Shown: positions 17,862 to 26,809 of the stretch, one piece after another | How positions within the stretch are numbered: position 1 is the first letter of the stretch | Layout: each line of letters opens with the position of its first letter | Source: JAZGGS01 sp963714405 | GTDB lineage: Bacteria > Bacteroidota > Ignavibacteria > Ignavibacteriales > Ignavibacteriaceae | Reading direction: 5' to 3' | Length of the DNA: 64,000 bases | NCBI GenBank assembly: GCA_963714405.1 | Contig: CAVQOH010000006.1 | Location: 744,001-808,000, forward strand | Notes under the pieces: model-generated | The model's database searches: none | Told to the model about the DNA's origin: nothing | Seen by the model: the letters and a program-made list of their open reading frames with translations, nothing else | Position numbers and translations under genes: made by a program

Positions 17862-18344
17862 CTATCTTCCTGTATGTCCAAATCCGCCATCTCCTCTTTT
17901 TGTATTATTAAGTTCTTTTACTTCGTTTAGTATGGCGGTGTAAACCTTTGAAACCACCAATTGTGCTATTCTTTCAGCCGGTTTAATTACAAATTCTTCC
18001 CTGCCAAAATTTATTAAAATTATTTTAACTTCACCCCTGTAATCTGAATCTATTGTACCGGGGGAATTTAATATGCCAATACTATGTTTTATGGCTAACC
18101 CGCTCCGTGGTCTTACTTGTATTTCAAATCCTGGAGGTATTTCAACAGATAAATTAGTAGGAACAAGTTCAACTTCTCCGGGTTTTATAACCAGAGATTC
18201 TTCAATCGCTGCATGAATATCCATCCCTGCACTGCCTGAAGTTGAATATGCAGGCAGAGGGATATTTGATAAATTTTTTCTTATTCTTTTAAATTTTATG
18301 TTAACTGAATCTTCCATAAAGTCAGGAATTTTTAATTCTGCCAT
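17862..18344 (-). CDS. dut: dUTP diphosphatase
   Basis: 160 residues with the five trimeric-dUTPase motifs in order: GSAGMDIHAA (1), RPRSGLA (2), GTIDSDYRGE (3, with the catalytic Asp), RIAQLVV (4) and RGDGGFGHTGR (5). It hydrolyses dUTP to dUMP, keeping uracil out of DNA and feeding thymidylate synthesis. The start at 18344 overlaps the end of the upstream flippase gene by 23 bases; an ATG nine codons further in would also fit the family and would remove most of the overlap. It lies about 120 bases from dnaE in the same direction. Confidence 0.95.
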   Translation of the reverse strand: MAELKIPDFMEDSVNIKFKRIRKNLSNIPLPAYSTSGSAGMDIHAAIEESLVIKPGEVELVPTNLSVEIPPGFEIQVRPRSGLAIKHSIGILNSPGTIDSDYRGEVKIILINFGREEFVIKPAERIAQLVVSKVYTAILNEVKELNNTKRGDGGFGHTGR

Positions 18345-19791
18345 CTTTAAATTTTTGTTTTATCAGCCTTATTTCATCTCTATCCATTGCTATAAAATAT
18401 AAATATAAAAAGTAGCCGATCATAATAGCTGTTTTTAGTAATAAAGTTGCACTTTGATAATAAATTAATAAGTAATAAAAAACCGCGGTAAGAAATATTC
18501 CTGCAAAGACCTTTGCAATCCGTTTATACTCATAGTTTATATTGTAAAATTTTTGCGTTACAATAAAGTAACCTGCTGCCATTACAACATAGCTTACTAG
18601 AGTAGCAAGAGCAGCACCCGTAATTCCTAAAATTGGTATCAAAGAAAAATTAACTGCTACATTAGTTGCGGCGCCAATTCCAGTAACTAAAGGAACGTAG
18701 ATACTTTTTTCTTCAATGTAAATTCCTGCAGAAAAAATTATATACATACCATTTATTAGATAGGAGAAAAGTATAATTGGTACAATATACAATCCGCCCC
18801 AATAAAGTGTACCAATAAGTGAGTATCCTGAAATCTGTATTTTGGCAAATTCAGTAATGAATAAGGAAAGCGCTACAAGAATTAAACTTCCGAAAATAGT
18901 AAAATAAGTGAGAACTTTAGCAAACATTTCCTTTGCATTTGGTTCTCTTGCATTATGTAAAAAGAACGGCTGCCAGGCATATTGAAACATATTTACGAAT
19001 AACATCATAAAAATGCCAAGCTTGTAATTTGCTTTATAAATACCAACTGTTTTAAGATCCGTAAGTTTTTGAAGTACGGGCACATCTATAACCTGCACAA
19101 CCATAACCGACAAACCTGCAGGCAAAAACGGTAAGCCAAATTTAAATAGGCGTTTAAATAAAGTAGTATTAAATCTAAACCTGAAATGCTTCATTATAGT
19201 AGGTAAAAGAAGAACAAGCGCAGCAAGTGATGCAAGTAAATTGCTTACTATTATTGCTTCAATTCCCCATCCTAGTATTAAGATGAAATACAGATTAAGA
19301 ATTATATTTACACATATTTGTAAAATCTTAAATAGTGAAAACTTCTTTGCATTTCTATCCAGTCTCAATTTTAAATACGGAATTACTGCATTTGAATCCA
19401 AAAAGATTAATCCAGCAGCAATATAGATCAGGTAATGATATTCACCAGGAATTCCGAGTAAAGAAGCAATTGAATTTTTATTAAGTACAATAAAAAGACT
19501 TAAAACAAGTGAAGTGAAAAAAATAGAGATGTACGGAGTTGAAAAATTTTCCTTGTCATCACCAATTTCTTTGAATGCAGCGAATTTTAAATATGCAGAA
19601 TCCATTCCGTAGATATAAACAATATTTAAAATTGCTACGTAAGCATATATTATCTGTATTATACCATATTCTGATGGAAGAAAAATATTTGTATAAAAAG
19701 GAACGAGAATAAAATTTAGAAAACGCCCCACCATTGTACTTACACCGTAAACTGCAGTATCAACAGTAAGCTGCTTTAATTTTTCAAACAT
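18322..19791 (-). CDS. Polysaccharide flippase (MOP superfamily, Wzx-like)
   Basis: 489 residues with about 12-14 hydrophobic segments spread along the whole length. It opens with LKQLTVDTAVYGVSTMVGRF, typical of polysaccharide biosynthesis proteins of the MATE/MOP superfamily, which flip lipid-linked oligosaccharides across the inner membrane. It lies outside the main sugar island and overlaps dut by 23 bases, so it is probably expressed with dut. A second, different flippase sits at 31449-32900. The substrate is unknown; it may serve another glycan. Confidence 0.85.
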   Translation of the reverse strand: MFEKLKQLTVDTAVYGVSTMVGRFLNFILVPFYTNIFLPSEYGIIQIIYAYVAILNIVYIYGMDSAYLKFAAFKEIGDDKENFSTPYISIFFTSLVLSLFIVLNKNSIASLLGIPGEYHYLIYIAAGLIFLDSNAVIPYLKLRLDRNAKKFSLFKILQICVNIILNLYFILILGWGIEAIIVSNLLASLAALVLLLPTIMKHFRFRFNTTLFKRLFKFGLPFLPAGLSVMVVQVIDVPVLQKLTDLKTVGIYKANYKLGIFMMLFVNMFQYAWQPFFLHNAREPNAKEMFAKVLTYFTIFGSLILVALSLFITEFAKIQISGYSLIGTLYWGGLYIVPIILFSYLINGMYIIFSAGIYIEEKSIYVPLVTGIGAATNVAVNFSLIPILGITGAALATLVSYVVMAAGYFIVTQKFYNINYEYKRIAKVFAGIFLTAVFYYLLIYYQSATLLLKTAIMIGYFLYLYFIAMDRDEIRLIKQKFKDGRIKNS

Positions 19792-19853
19792 TCATTTCCT
19801 TTAGTACAGGGTTAACAACTTTAGTAGAAATTTTTATTTAAATGATGATCGGA

Positions 19854-20270
19854 TTAACTGTCATTAAATTTAGAATTAATTGCCTTATAAAAGAATTCAG
19901 GAGGACGAGTAATTTTTTTGGAGTCTTTTTTTATAAATACCAGTTCAACATAACCTTCAGCAATTAAAACATTTCTTTCAACACTTCTTATTTGATGATC
20001 AATATGTACTTTTGATTTAGGAAGTTCTACAACTTTTGTTTCAATTTCTAATAACTCATCGTAGAAAGCAGGATTTTTATACTTTACAAACGCTTCATAT
20101 ACAGGCATATGATAACCGTTCTCCTCAATCTGCTTATAAGTTAAACCGTAATCCCGCATCATTTCAGCTCTTCCAACTTCAAAGTACTCAAGATATTTTC
20201 CATAATATGCATATTGCATTTGATCAGTTTCGGCATATCTTACTCGAATATGAGTTTTATGAATTAGCAT
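19854..20270 (-). CDS. Acyl-CoA thioesterase, 4HBT hotdog fold (YbgC/FadM-like)
   Basis: 138 residues. The hotdog signature is clear: RVRYAETDQMQYAYYGKYLEYF followed by GRAEMMRDYG; the Asp of the AETDQM segment is the usual catalytic residue of the YbgC group. The protein hydrolyses acyl-CoA thioesters in the cytoplasm; YbgC is linked to the Tol-Pal system in other bacteria, but no tol genes are nearby. It follows accA and the terminator at 20309-20328, so it is probably transcribed separately. Substrate length is unknown. Confidence 0.85.
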   Translation of the reverse strand: MLIHKTHIRVRYAETDQMQYAYYGKYLEYFEVGRAEMMRDYGLTYKQIEENGYHMPVYEAFVKYKNPAFYDELLEIETKVVELPKSKVHIDHQIRSVERNVLIAEGYVELVFIKKDSKKITRPPEFFYKAINSKFNDS

Positions 20271-20308
20271 AAATTCTGCAGTAGACTTTTTAATTTTGTT
20301 GAATAAAA

Positions 20309-20328
20309 AATCCCGAAATATCGGGATT
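20309..20328 (-). terminator. Intrinsic terminator after accA
   Basis: Perfect 8-bp stem AATCCCGA / TCGGGATT with loop AATA, followed on the minus strand by TTTTTTATTC. It closes the transcription unit running from the polysaccharide island through accA. Confidence 0.85.
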
Positions 20329-20376
20329 GAAATTTTTATAAATCAAGCTGTTAAACATAAAAACTAAGCACTGCTG

Positions 20377-21327
20377 TTATTCAATAAAAGCACCCATTTT
20401 ACCGAATTTTTCAAGCCTTCCTTCAATAAGTTTTTCAGGTTTAATTTTTACCAAAGATGTGAGTTCTTCTTTAAGTGCCTTTTTAAGGATAGCAGCAGCA
20501 TCTTCATGTTCTTTATGAGCACCACCAAGTGGTTCAGGAATTATTCTATCAATTATTTTCTGTTCAAGTAAATCCGGTGCGGTAAGCTTTAATGCTTCTG
20601 CAGCCTGCTCTTTATAATCCCAACTTCTCCACAAAATACTTGAACATGATTCAGGACTGATAACAGAATACCAGCAATTTTCCAACATTAAAATTCTATC
20701 ACCAATTCCAATACCCAAAGCTCCGCCGCTCGCACCTTCACCAATTATTACAACTACAATAGGAACTCTAAGTTTACTCATTTCAAAAAGATTTTTTGCT
20801 ATAGCTTCCGCTTGCCCCCGCTCTTCCGCTTCAAGCCCCGGGTAAGCACCTGGAGTATCAAGCATTGTTATAACCGGCTTGTTAAACTTTTCTGCAAGTT
20901 TCATCAATCTTAGTGCTTTTCGGTAACCTTCTGGATTTGCCATTCCAAAATTTCTGTAAACATTTGATTTTGTATCTCTTCCTTTTTGATGACCAATCAT
21001 CATAACTTTAAAGTCATCCAGATTTGCAAAACCGCCTACCATCGCTTTGTCATCACTAAAATGCCTGTCACCGTGAAGTTCAATAAAATCAGTAGTCATC
21101 AGATTGATAAAATCAAGTGTATAAGGTCTATCAGGATGCCTGGCGAGCTGCACACGCTGCCAGCGCGTTAAACCTTTATAAAGTTCTTCTTTAAGTTGAG
21201 CTACTTTACCTTCAATGCGTGCTATTTCTTTTTGGATATGCATACCACCGGAAGCACCGCGCATTTCATGCAGTTTTTCTTCAAGTTCATAAATTGGTTT
21301 TTCAAAATCTAATATAGTTTTACCCAT
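20377..21327 (-). CDS. accA: Acetyl-CoA carboxylase carboxyltransferase subunit alpha
   Basis: 316 residues, normal length. It begins with the coiled N-terminal segment (FEKPIYELEEKLHEMR), then RHPDRPYTLDFI, GDRHFSDDKAMVGG and the crotonase-fold core with MLDTPGAYPGLEAEERGQ and GEGASGGALGIG. It moves the carboxyl group from carboxybiotin to acetyl-CoA together with AccD, the first step of fatty acid synthesis. Its ATG overlaps the stop of the preceding GT2 fusion gene (TGATG), so translation is probably coupled to the sugar operon. accD is not in this window. Confidence 0.95.
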   Translation of the reverse strand: MGKTILDFEKPIYELEEKLHEMRGASGGMHIQKEIARIEGKVAQLKEELYKGLTRWQRVQLARHPDRPYTLDFINLMTTDFIELHGDRHFSDDKAMVGGFANLDDFKVMMIGHQKGRDTKSNVYRNFGMANPEGYRKALRLMKLAEKFNKPVITMLDTPGAYPGLEAEERGQAEAIAKNLFEMSKLRVPIVVVIIGEGASGGALGIGIGDRILMLENCWYSVISPESCSSILWRSWDYKEQAAEALKLTAPDLLEQKIIDRIIPEPLGGAHKEHEDAAAILKKALKEELTSLVKIKPEKLIEGRLEKFGKMGAFIE

Positions 21328-23312
21328 CAGCTTATATTTTTACTCCACATTTTATATAATGACTTGCCCAATATTTCTAAATCTAACCAGATATTTTGAT
21401 TCTTAGCATAATAAATATCAAGTTTATCATCAGTTTCATTTTCATCTTGTTCAATGTACCAAAATCCTGTTAAACCTGCTTTACCAAGAAACATTTCTGA
21501 ACTGTTATTTAGGTTCTGAGGACCCACAAAGCTTCGTTTTCCGCTTAAAACCGAAGGAATCCCGAGAATAAATTTTTTAAACGATGTTTTCTTTTTGCTT
21601 AGCTTTGATGAGAAATATATAAAAGGATAAATCAAAAACAAAACCGGAATGGCAAGTGTATAATCGAAGAGTAGTTTGATTGTTTTTAAGCGCGGGTTTG
21701 AAATATTATAGTGAAGTTCAATTAAAGGAATATCATCAAGCATTGATACAGAAGTTTTACCCGCAGCATAGGTTAAATCATCTCCGCTTATTTTAAATTC
21801 AACACTATCATACGGACTTGCTGAAACAAGTGAGATCATTTTACTGTATGGTAATTCTGTAGATGAAAAAATTACTTCATTAATTTTATTTTCCTTTATC
21901 ACTTTTTCAAAATTTTGCACACTTCCAACAACTTCAAATCCTTCAAAGTCTTTACCTATATCTGAATGTGATAAACCTAAATATCCTATAAAATTATAAA
22001 TATCTTTTTTCTGGGCTTTTAATTTTTTCGCAATCTTTACTGCTTTATTATCAGTACCAACAACTAATGCACGTTTATTTAATGTGCCATCCAGCTTTAC
22101 ACCAATTTTAAAATAGAGTTTTAACACTACCCTCCAAAGTGTTAATACAATGAAGATTAAAATATAAGATATAACTACAACTGCACGGCTATAAGCATAT
22201 TCCTTAAAGAAAAATGTAATAGAAGTTAAAATGACAAAGCTTAAAATTATTGCACCAATACTACGCAAAACTGATAGCAGTTCCCGTTTGTATACACTAA
22301 TTAAATTTGCCGTAATTATATGAAGGACTGCGGGGATGGTATAAATCACGATGTAATCAGGTTCATTAAAACCATCCCAATCAGACATTCCCATATATAT
22401 TTTTTCAGCAATAAATAAAGCGATATTGAAAAAAATGAAATCGAGAAGAATGGAAAAGAAAATTAATTTACGCTTACCGATAAACGCAAATAAATTTCTG
22501 AAAGCTATTGCAGATCTTAATATAGCCTCAACAATAAACGAAGTGGAAAAATGTTTTTTTACAAATAGGTGCATTGCATTATAAAACACTTTAGTTTCAT
22601 CCAGGCTGCTTCGTTTTGTGCTTTCACCTTTGTAGTGTATTACCTGAGTGCTGTGAACATAAAAAACTTTGAATCCTGCTTTTTGAACCCTGTAACAAAA
22701 ATCAAGATCTTCACCGTACATAAAAAACTGTTCATCAAAACCACCAACTTTTTCATAAACTTCTCTTTTCATCATCATAAATGAACCTGAAATTGCATCA
22801 ACTTCATATGTTTCGTTTTCATTTAAGTAGGTAAGATTATAACGAGCAAATAACCTGCTATTAGGAAAAATGTTACTCAGGCCGGTAACCTTACAAAATG
22901 AATTCCACGGACCCGGGAAACTTCTTCTGCAAGCCAGTTGGAGTGTGCCATCGGGATTAAGAATTTTACAGCCAGCTAGCCCTGCATCATCATTTTGTTC
23001 AATGAATTCGATCATTTTAGTAATTGTATCTTCACTAACAATTGCATCAGGATTGATGAGAAGAATATATCTCCCTTCAGAAATTTTTAATGCTTGGTTG
23101 TTTGCTTTACCAAAGCCAAGGTTGGTTTTGTTTTCAATAATTTTAATTGAAGAATATTTGGACTTGAGAAGTTCAACACTACCATCTTCAGAAGCATTAT
23201 CAACAACTATAATTTCGTTTGAAAGATTTTGTACTGCTTTTTCAATTGAGTTGAGTAAATTCTGAAGAAATTCTTTAACATTATAGTTTACTATTATAAT
23301 TGAAAGATCCAA
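21327..23312 (-). CDS. GT2 glycosyltransferase fused to degenerate polyprenyl phosphoglycosyl transferase
   Basis: 661 residues with two modules. Residues about 1-240 are a GT-A glycosyltransferase of the rhamnosyltransferase type (LSIIIVNYNVKEFL, DNASEDGS, NPDA, GGFDEQFFMYGEDLDF). About 270-400 are membrane segments, 405-520 a CoA-binding-like fold (RALVVGTDNKAVKIA), and 560-655 look like the end of a WcaJ/WbaP-type domain (SGKRSFVGPQ, GKAGLTGFWYI, YYAKNQNIWLDLEIL). The KFRSM block and the catalytic Asp-Glu pair of that family are absent, although both are present in the neighbour at 24074-25477. The second module is therefore probably non-catalytic. The TTG start is preceded by AGGTGA. It lies 8 bases from the DPM1-like gene and overlaps accA. 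Confidence 0.75.
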   Translation of the reverse strand: MDLSIIIVNYNVKEFLQNLLNSIEKAVQNLSNEIIVVDNASEDGSVELLKSKYSSIKIIENKTNLGFGKANNQALKISEGRYILLINPDAIVSEDTITKMIEFIEQNDDAGLAGCKILNPDGTLQLACRRSFPGPWNSFCKVTGLSNIFPNSRLFARYNLTYLNENETYEVDAISGSFMMMKREVYEKVGGFDEQFFMYGEDLDFCYRVQKAGFKVFYVHSTQVIHYKGESTKRSSLDETKVFYNAMHLFVKKHFSTSFIVEAILRSAIAFRNLFAFIGKRKLIFFSILLDFIFFNIALFIAEKIYMGMSDWDGFNEPDYIVIYTIPAVLHIITANLISVYKRELLSVLRSIGAIILSFVILTSITFFFKEYAYSRAVVVISYILIFIVLTLWRVVLKLYFKIGVKLDGTLNKRALVVGTDNKAVKIAKKLKAQKKDIYNFIGYLGLSHSDIGKDFEGFEVVGSVQNFEKVIKENKINEVIFSSTELPYSKMISLVSASPYDSVEFKISGDDLTYAAGKTSVSMLDDIPLIELHYNISNPRLKTIKLLFDYTLAIPVLFLIYPFIYFSSKLSKKKTSFKKFILGIPSVLSGKRSFVGPQNLNNSSEMFLGKAGLTGFWYIEQDENETDDKLDIYYAKNQNIWLDLEILGKSLYKMWSKNIS

Positions 23313-23320
23313 TTCATCAC

Positions 23321-24046
23321 CTATTTTAGTAAACCAAACATACTTCTAAACCTAAGTTTCCAAACTCGTATTACTGCTTCGCGAACAATTTTTTTTGACA
23401 TCTTAGAAGTACCTTTAACTCGATCGACAAAGATTATTGGAATTTCTATAATCTTAAAGCCCTTTTTCCAGGCTTTAAATGTCATCTCAATCTGGAAAGC
23501 ATAACCGTTTGATTTTACTAAATCAAGGTTTATTGCTTCAAGCACTTCTCTTCTAAAACATTTATAACCACCTGTAGCATCTTTAACATTTAAACCTGTA
23601 ATAATTTTTGTATAAATATTTGCGAAGTAACTTAGTATCAGTCTGCGCATAGGCCAGTTAACAACGTTTACACCATTTATATATCTGCTTCCAAGAACGA
23701 GATCGTATTCTTTAATTGTTTTTAAAAAATTTATAATTTCTTTTGGGTTATGAGAAAAGTCAGCATCCATTTCAAAAATATAATCGAAATTATTTGCCAG
23801 GGCATATTTAAAACCAGCAATGTAAGCAGTTCCCAATCCTTGTTTTGAATTTCGTTTAATAAGATGAATTTTATTATTGGTCTTCATTAGTTCTTCAACA
23901 TAAGCTGCCGTACCATCCGGGGAATTATCATCAACTATAAGAATTTCAATACCTTCATCCTTAGCTAATACTTTTGGAATTAGTTTAGGAATGTTTTCCA
24001 TTTCGTTAAAGGTTGGAATAATTACAATTGATTTTTTTTCAGCCAT
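23321..24046 (-). CDS. Polyprenol monophosphomannose synthase-like GT2
   Basis: 241 residues, a soluble GT-A domain of the DPM1 type: SIVIIPTFNEMENIPKLI at the start, DDNSPDGTA, the metal-binding DADFSH, LGSRYI, and VDRVKGTSKMSKKIV near the end. The family moves mannose, or another hexose, from a nucleotide sugar to polyprenyl phosphate at the inner membrane, making a donor for glycosylation outside the cytoplasm. Here it lies between the phosphoglycosyl transferase gene and the GT2 fusion within the sugar operon. No membrane segments are seen. Confidence 0.85.
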   Translation of the reverse strand: MAEKKSIVIIPTFNEMENIPKLIPKVLAKDEGIEILIVDDNSPDGTAAYVEELMKTNNKIHLIKRNSKQGLGTAYIAGFKYALANNFDYIFEMDADFSHNPKEIINFLKTIKEYDLVLGSRYINGVNVVNWPMRRLILSYFANIYTKIITGLNVKDATGGYKCFRREVLEAINLDLVKSNGYAFQIEMTFKAWKKGFKIIEIPIIFVDRVKGTSKMSKKIVREAVIRVWKLRFRSMFGLLK

Positions 24047-24073
24047 AATTCTGTTTCGCAGTTTTATTTAAAT

Positions 24074-25477
24074 TTAACTATAATGCCCTTTTCCAAACAA
24101 AACAACATACATTGTTCTCATTAAAATTTTAAAATCCATCCTGATAGACATATTTTCAATATAGAAAAGATCATAACGTAGTTTAACTTTAACATCTTCA
24201 ATATTTTCATCATATTTATGTTTTACCTGAGCCCATCCGGTAATACCCGGCCTCACTTTCAATCTGCGTTTGTAATACGGAATTTCTTCAGATAATTTTT
24301 CCACAAAAAATGGTCTTTCAGGTCTCGGGCCGACTAAACTCATTTCACCTTTAAGCACGTTGTACATTTGCGGAATTTCATCAATTCTTAATCTTCGTAT
24401 TATTTTTCCAACTCTTGTTATTCTTGGATCATTTTTTTGAGACCAAACAGGTCCTGTATGTTTTTCAGCATCTTTAAACATAGATCTGAATTTTATCATT
24501 TTAAATGAGGATCCGTTTACACCGCTTCTTTCCTGTTTAAAAAATACAGGTCCTTTGCTATCAATTATAATTAGCAATAAGGTTAATAAACTTACCGGAA
24601 GCGTTACAACAAGTATAGTAAACGATACCAATACATCTATAATTCTCTTAAGTTTCTTCTCCCATTCGGGCATGAGTTCCGGCATTATATCTATTAGGGG
24701 AATGCCATAAATTTGTGATGTTCTTGCCTGCCCGCTAAGTATCTCATAAAGATCAGGAACTATCTTAAGACCTATACCTTTGTATTCAAGCTTGGCAATA
24801 ATTTCAACAAGTAAATCGTGATCTTCTTTTTCAAGAGCTATTATAACTTCTGTTGAATGAGATTTGAGAACAGTATCCAAAAGCTGATCAATTGCACCAC
24901 GTACTTTTATGTTCTTGTAAGATTTACCAACATTATCAGGATTAATTGCAATATATGCTTCAACATCTATACCCAGAGCACGATGTTCTAAAATTTGGTC
25001 ATGAACTTCGTTGGCTTTTGGATTAAATCCAACAATAACTGCACACTTTCTACCAATACCTTTTATTAGCAATGTGCGCTGTAAACTCCGGATAAACAAT
25101 CTGCCGAAACTTGCAAAGGCAAAAAGCAGAACCCAGTAAATAAAAATCAGAATCCTGCTGCTGGATTCTACGCCATGTATGTAGTCATCAAGATAGATTA
25201 GAAAAAAGAGAATAAAAATACCCACAAAAGTAGATTTGAATAACGTGGATATCTCGTCGAAGCGTGAAGAAGCAAACCAGGTACGATACATTCCCACAAA
25301 AGTAAAAACAACCAACCAGTAAATGTAAACAACAATCATCGGCAGAAGTATTTCCGGCATTATTAAAAGCTTGAACCAACCTGTTTCAACTCTTAGGTAA
25401 AAGAAAACTATCCAGGCAAGATTGATAGTAATAAAATCAGAAAGGAGTATAATTATTTTTTCAGTTTTTTTGTTCAA
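24074..25477 (-). CDS. Undecaprenyl-phosphate glycosylphosphotransferase (WcaJ/WbaP type)
   Basis: 467 residues: four to five N-terminal membrane segments (about 5-130), a CoA-binding-like middle (CAVIVGFNPKANEV), and a complete phosphoglycosyl transferase domain from about 276. Key blocks are KRIIDVLVSF, FFKQERSG, KFRSM (329-333), IDEIPQMYNVLKG with the Asp-Glu pair at 366-367, SLVGPRPERP and KVRPGITGWAQV. It attaches the first sugar-phosphate to undecaprenyl phosphate and so starts repeat-unit synthesis. Its TTG start overlaps the TGA stop of the GT4 gene upstream (TTGA), showing tight coupling. The sugar is unknown. Confidence 0.9.
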   Translation of the reverse strand: MNKKTEKIIILLSDFITINLAWIVFFYLRVETGWFKLLIMPEILLPMIVVYIYWLVVFTFVGMYRTWFASSRFDEISTLFKSTFVGIFILFFLIYLDDYIHGVESSSRILIFIYWVLLFAFASFGRLFIRSLQRTLLIKGIGRKCAVIVGFNPKANEVHDQILEHRALGIDVEAYIAINPDNVGKSYKNIKVRGAIDQLLDTVLKSHSTEVIIALEKEDHDLLVEIIAKLEYKGIGLKIVPDLYEILSGQARTSQIYGIPLIDIMPELMPEWEKKLKRIIDVLVSFTILVVTLPVSLLTLLLIIIDSKGPVFFKQERSGVNGSSFKMIKFRSMFKDAEKHTGPVWSQKNDPRITRVGKIIRRLRIDEIPQMYNVLKGEMSLVGPRPERPFFVEKLSEEIPYYKRRLKVRPGITGWAQVKHKYDENIEDVKVKLRYDLFYIENMSIRMDFKILMRTMYVVLFGKGHYS

Positions 25478-26715
25478 CTTGTATTATGTTTATTTAAATT
25501 TGCAACAATTTTTTCAAGTTTTTTAGCTTCGGTATTCCTGTTATAGTTCAATTCAACATATTTTCTACCACTTAGTCCAATTTCCCTATAATCCTCTTTT
25601 TTTAGAAGAGATTGTATTCCATCACTAAAAGATTTAGCATTATCAGGCTCCGTTAATACTCCAGCTTGGCTTTCTTTAAAGATGCGCGCTATTTCAGAAT
25701 CGGGATTTGCAGATAGGATAACAGGAACACCTGCTGCCCAGCTCTCAAAACATTTCACGGGAGTATTACCACCAGTATCTTGTTTCAAACCCTTCCTAGG
25801 GATTAAGCTAATATCAGATGCAGCAAGAATTTTTGCAATGCTGGAATTATCCAAAGTTCCTAGGTACGAGCAGTTTACATATTGTGAAATCTTCCCCAGA
25901 AACGATTCTCGATTATCACCATCACCTATGGCAACAAAAACAAATTCATCTTTCAGCGCACTTAAATTAATAAGTGCATCACTTAAAACAGCTAAATCGT
26001 TCATCCCATAGTTAAATGAACCAAAGTAAATGAGTATCTTTTTATTTATTGGTAGTCCATAGTCTTCACGGATTTTTTTAACCTCAAAAGTTTCAAGTGG
26101 TTTAAACAAGTCAATATCTGCACCATTAAAAATAACATATATTGAATCTTGTAAAACGCCCTTTTCGATTAAATTTTCTTTATCCCCATTTGCTGTTACA
26201 ATGATAGAATTTGAAGAATTCAATATAAATTTTTCAATCCACTTTAATAGTCTTATTGAAGATTTTCTAGTTATAATTCCAAGTTGAATGCCTATATCAG
26301 GCCAAATATCTCTAAGATCTAAAATCATTTTCTTTCTTTTAATGCGCTTAATAAATGCTGCAGCAAGAGCTGTTGAAATGGGCGGCGAAGAGCTGATTAT
26401 TACATCTGGTTTATATTTGCAAAATAAGGTATAAATAAATGACGAGATAGAATAAGATAGATAGGATAAGCCCCGTTTAATTATCGAGTATCCCCGAGGA
26501 ATATATATAGGTAGATAAGTAATCCCTTCCTCTTCGTTTTTATCAAATAACCTATTGTATCCTTTAAACAACTTCCCACTAGGATAATTAGGTATAGGAG
26601 TAATAATTTTAATTTCATTGTTCCCATTACGGAGTGATTTTGTAAAGTATTGCATACGAAGTGAGCCAGCACCCGCTTCGGGGTAGAAAAAATGTGAGTA
26701 GAATAATATTTTCAT
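25474..26715 (-). CDS. Glycosyltransferase family 4 (WbuB/WcaI-like)
   Basis: 413 residues, GT-B fold. The start KILFYSHFFYPEAGAGSLRM and the block LDLRDIWPDIG are typical of the WbuB/WcaI group of GT4 enzymes that add fucosamine or fucose-like sugars to O-antigen or colanic acid units. The donor-binding region contains PVKCFESWAAGVPVILS, the E-x7-type motif. It transfers a sugar from a nucleotide donor to the lipid-linked chain in the cytoplasm. It ends in a TTGA overlap with the next gene, the initiating transferase. Confidence 0.85.
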   Translation of the reverse strand: MKILFYSHFFYPEAGAGSLRMQYFTKSLRNGNNEIKIITPIPNYPSGKLFKGYNRLFDKNEEEGITYLPIYIPRGYSIIKRGLSYLSYSISSFIYTLFCKYKPDVIISSSPPISTALAAAFIKRIKRKKMILDLRDIWPDIGIQLGIITRKSSIRLLKWIEKFILNSSNSIIVTANGDKENLIEKGVLQDSIYVIFNGADIDLFKPLETFEVKKIREDYGLPINKKILIYFGSFNYGMNDLAVLSDALINLSALKDEFVFVAIGDGDNRESFLGKISQYVNCSYLGTLDNSSIAKILAASDISLIPRKGLKQDTGGNTPVKCFESWAAGVPVILSANPDSEIARIFKESQAGVLTEPDNAKSFSDGIQSLLKKEDYREIGLSGRKYVELNYNRNTEAKKLEKIVANLNKHNTS

Positions 26716-26809
26716 GATTAAGAAATTTAATTATACGCTTAAGCCAATAAACTTATAGATATTACACTCTCCAATTAATTACAAATTCTTATGATCAGAA
26801 ATTTAATAA

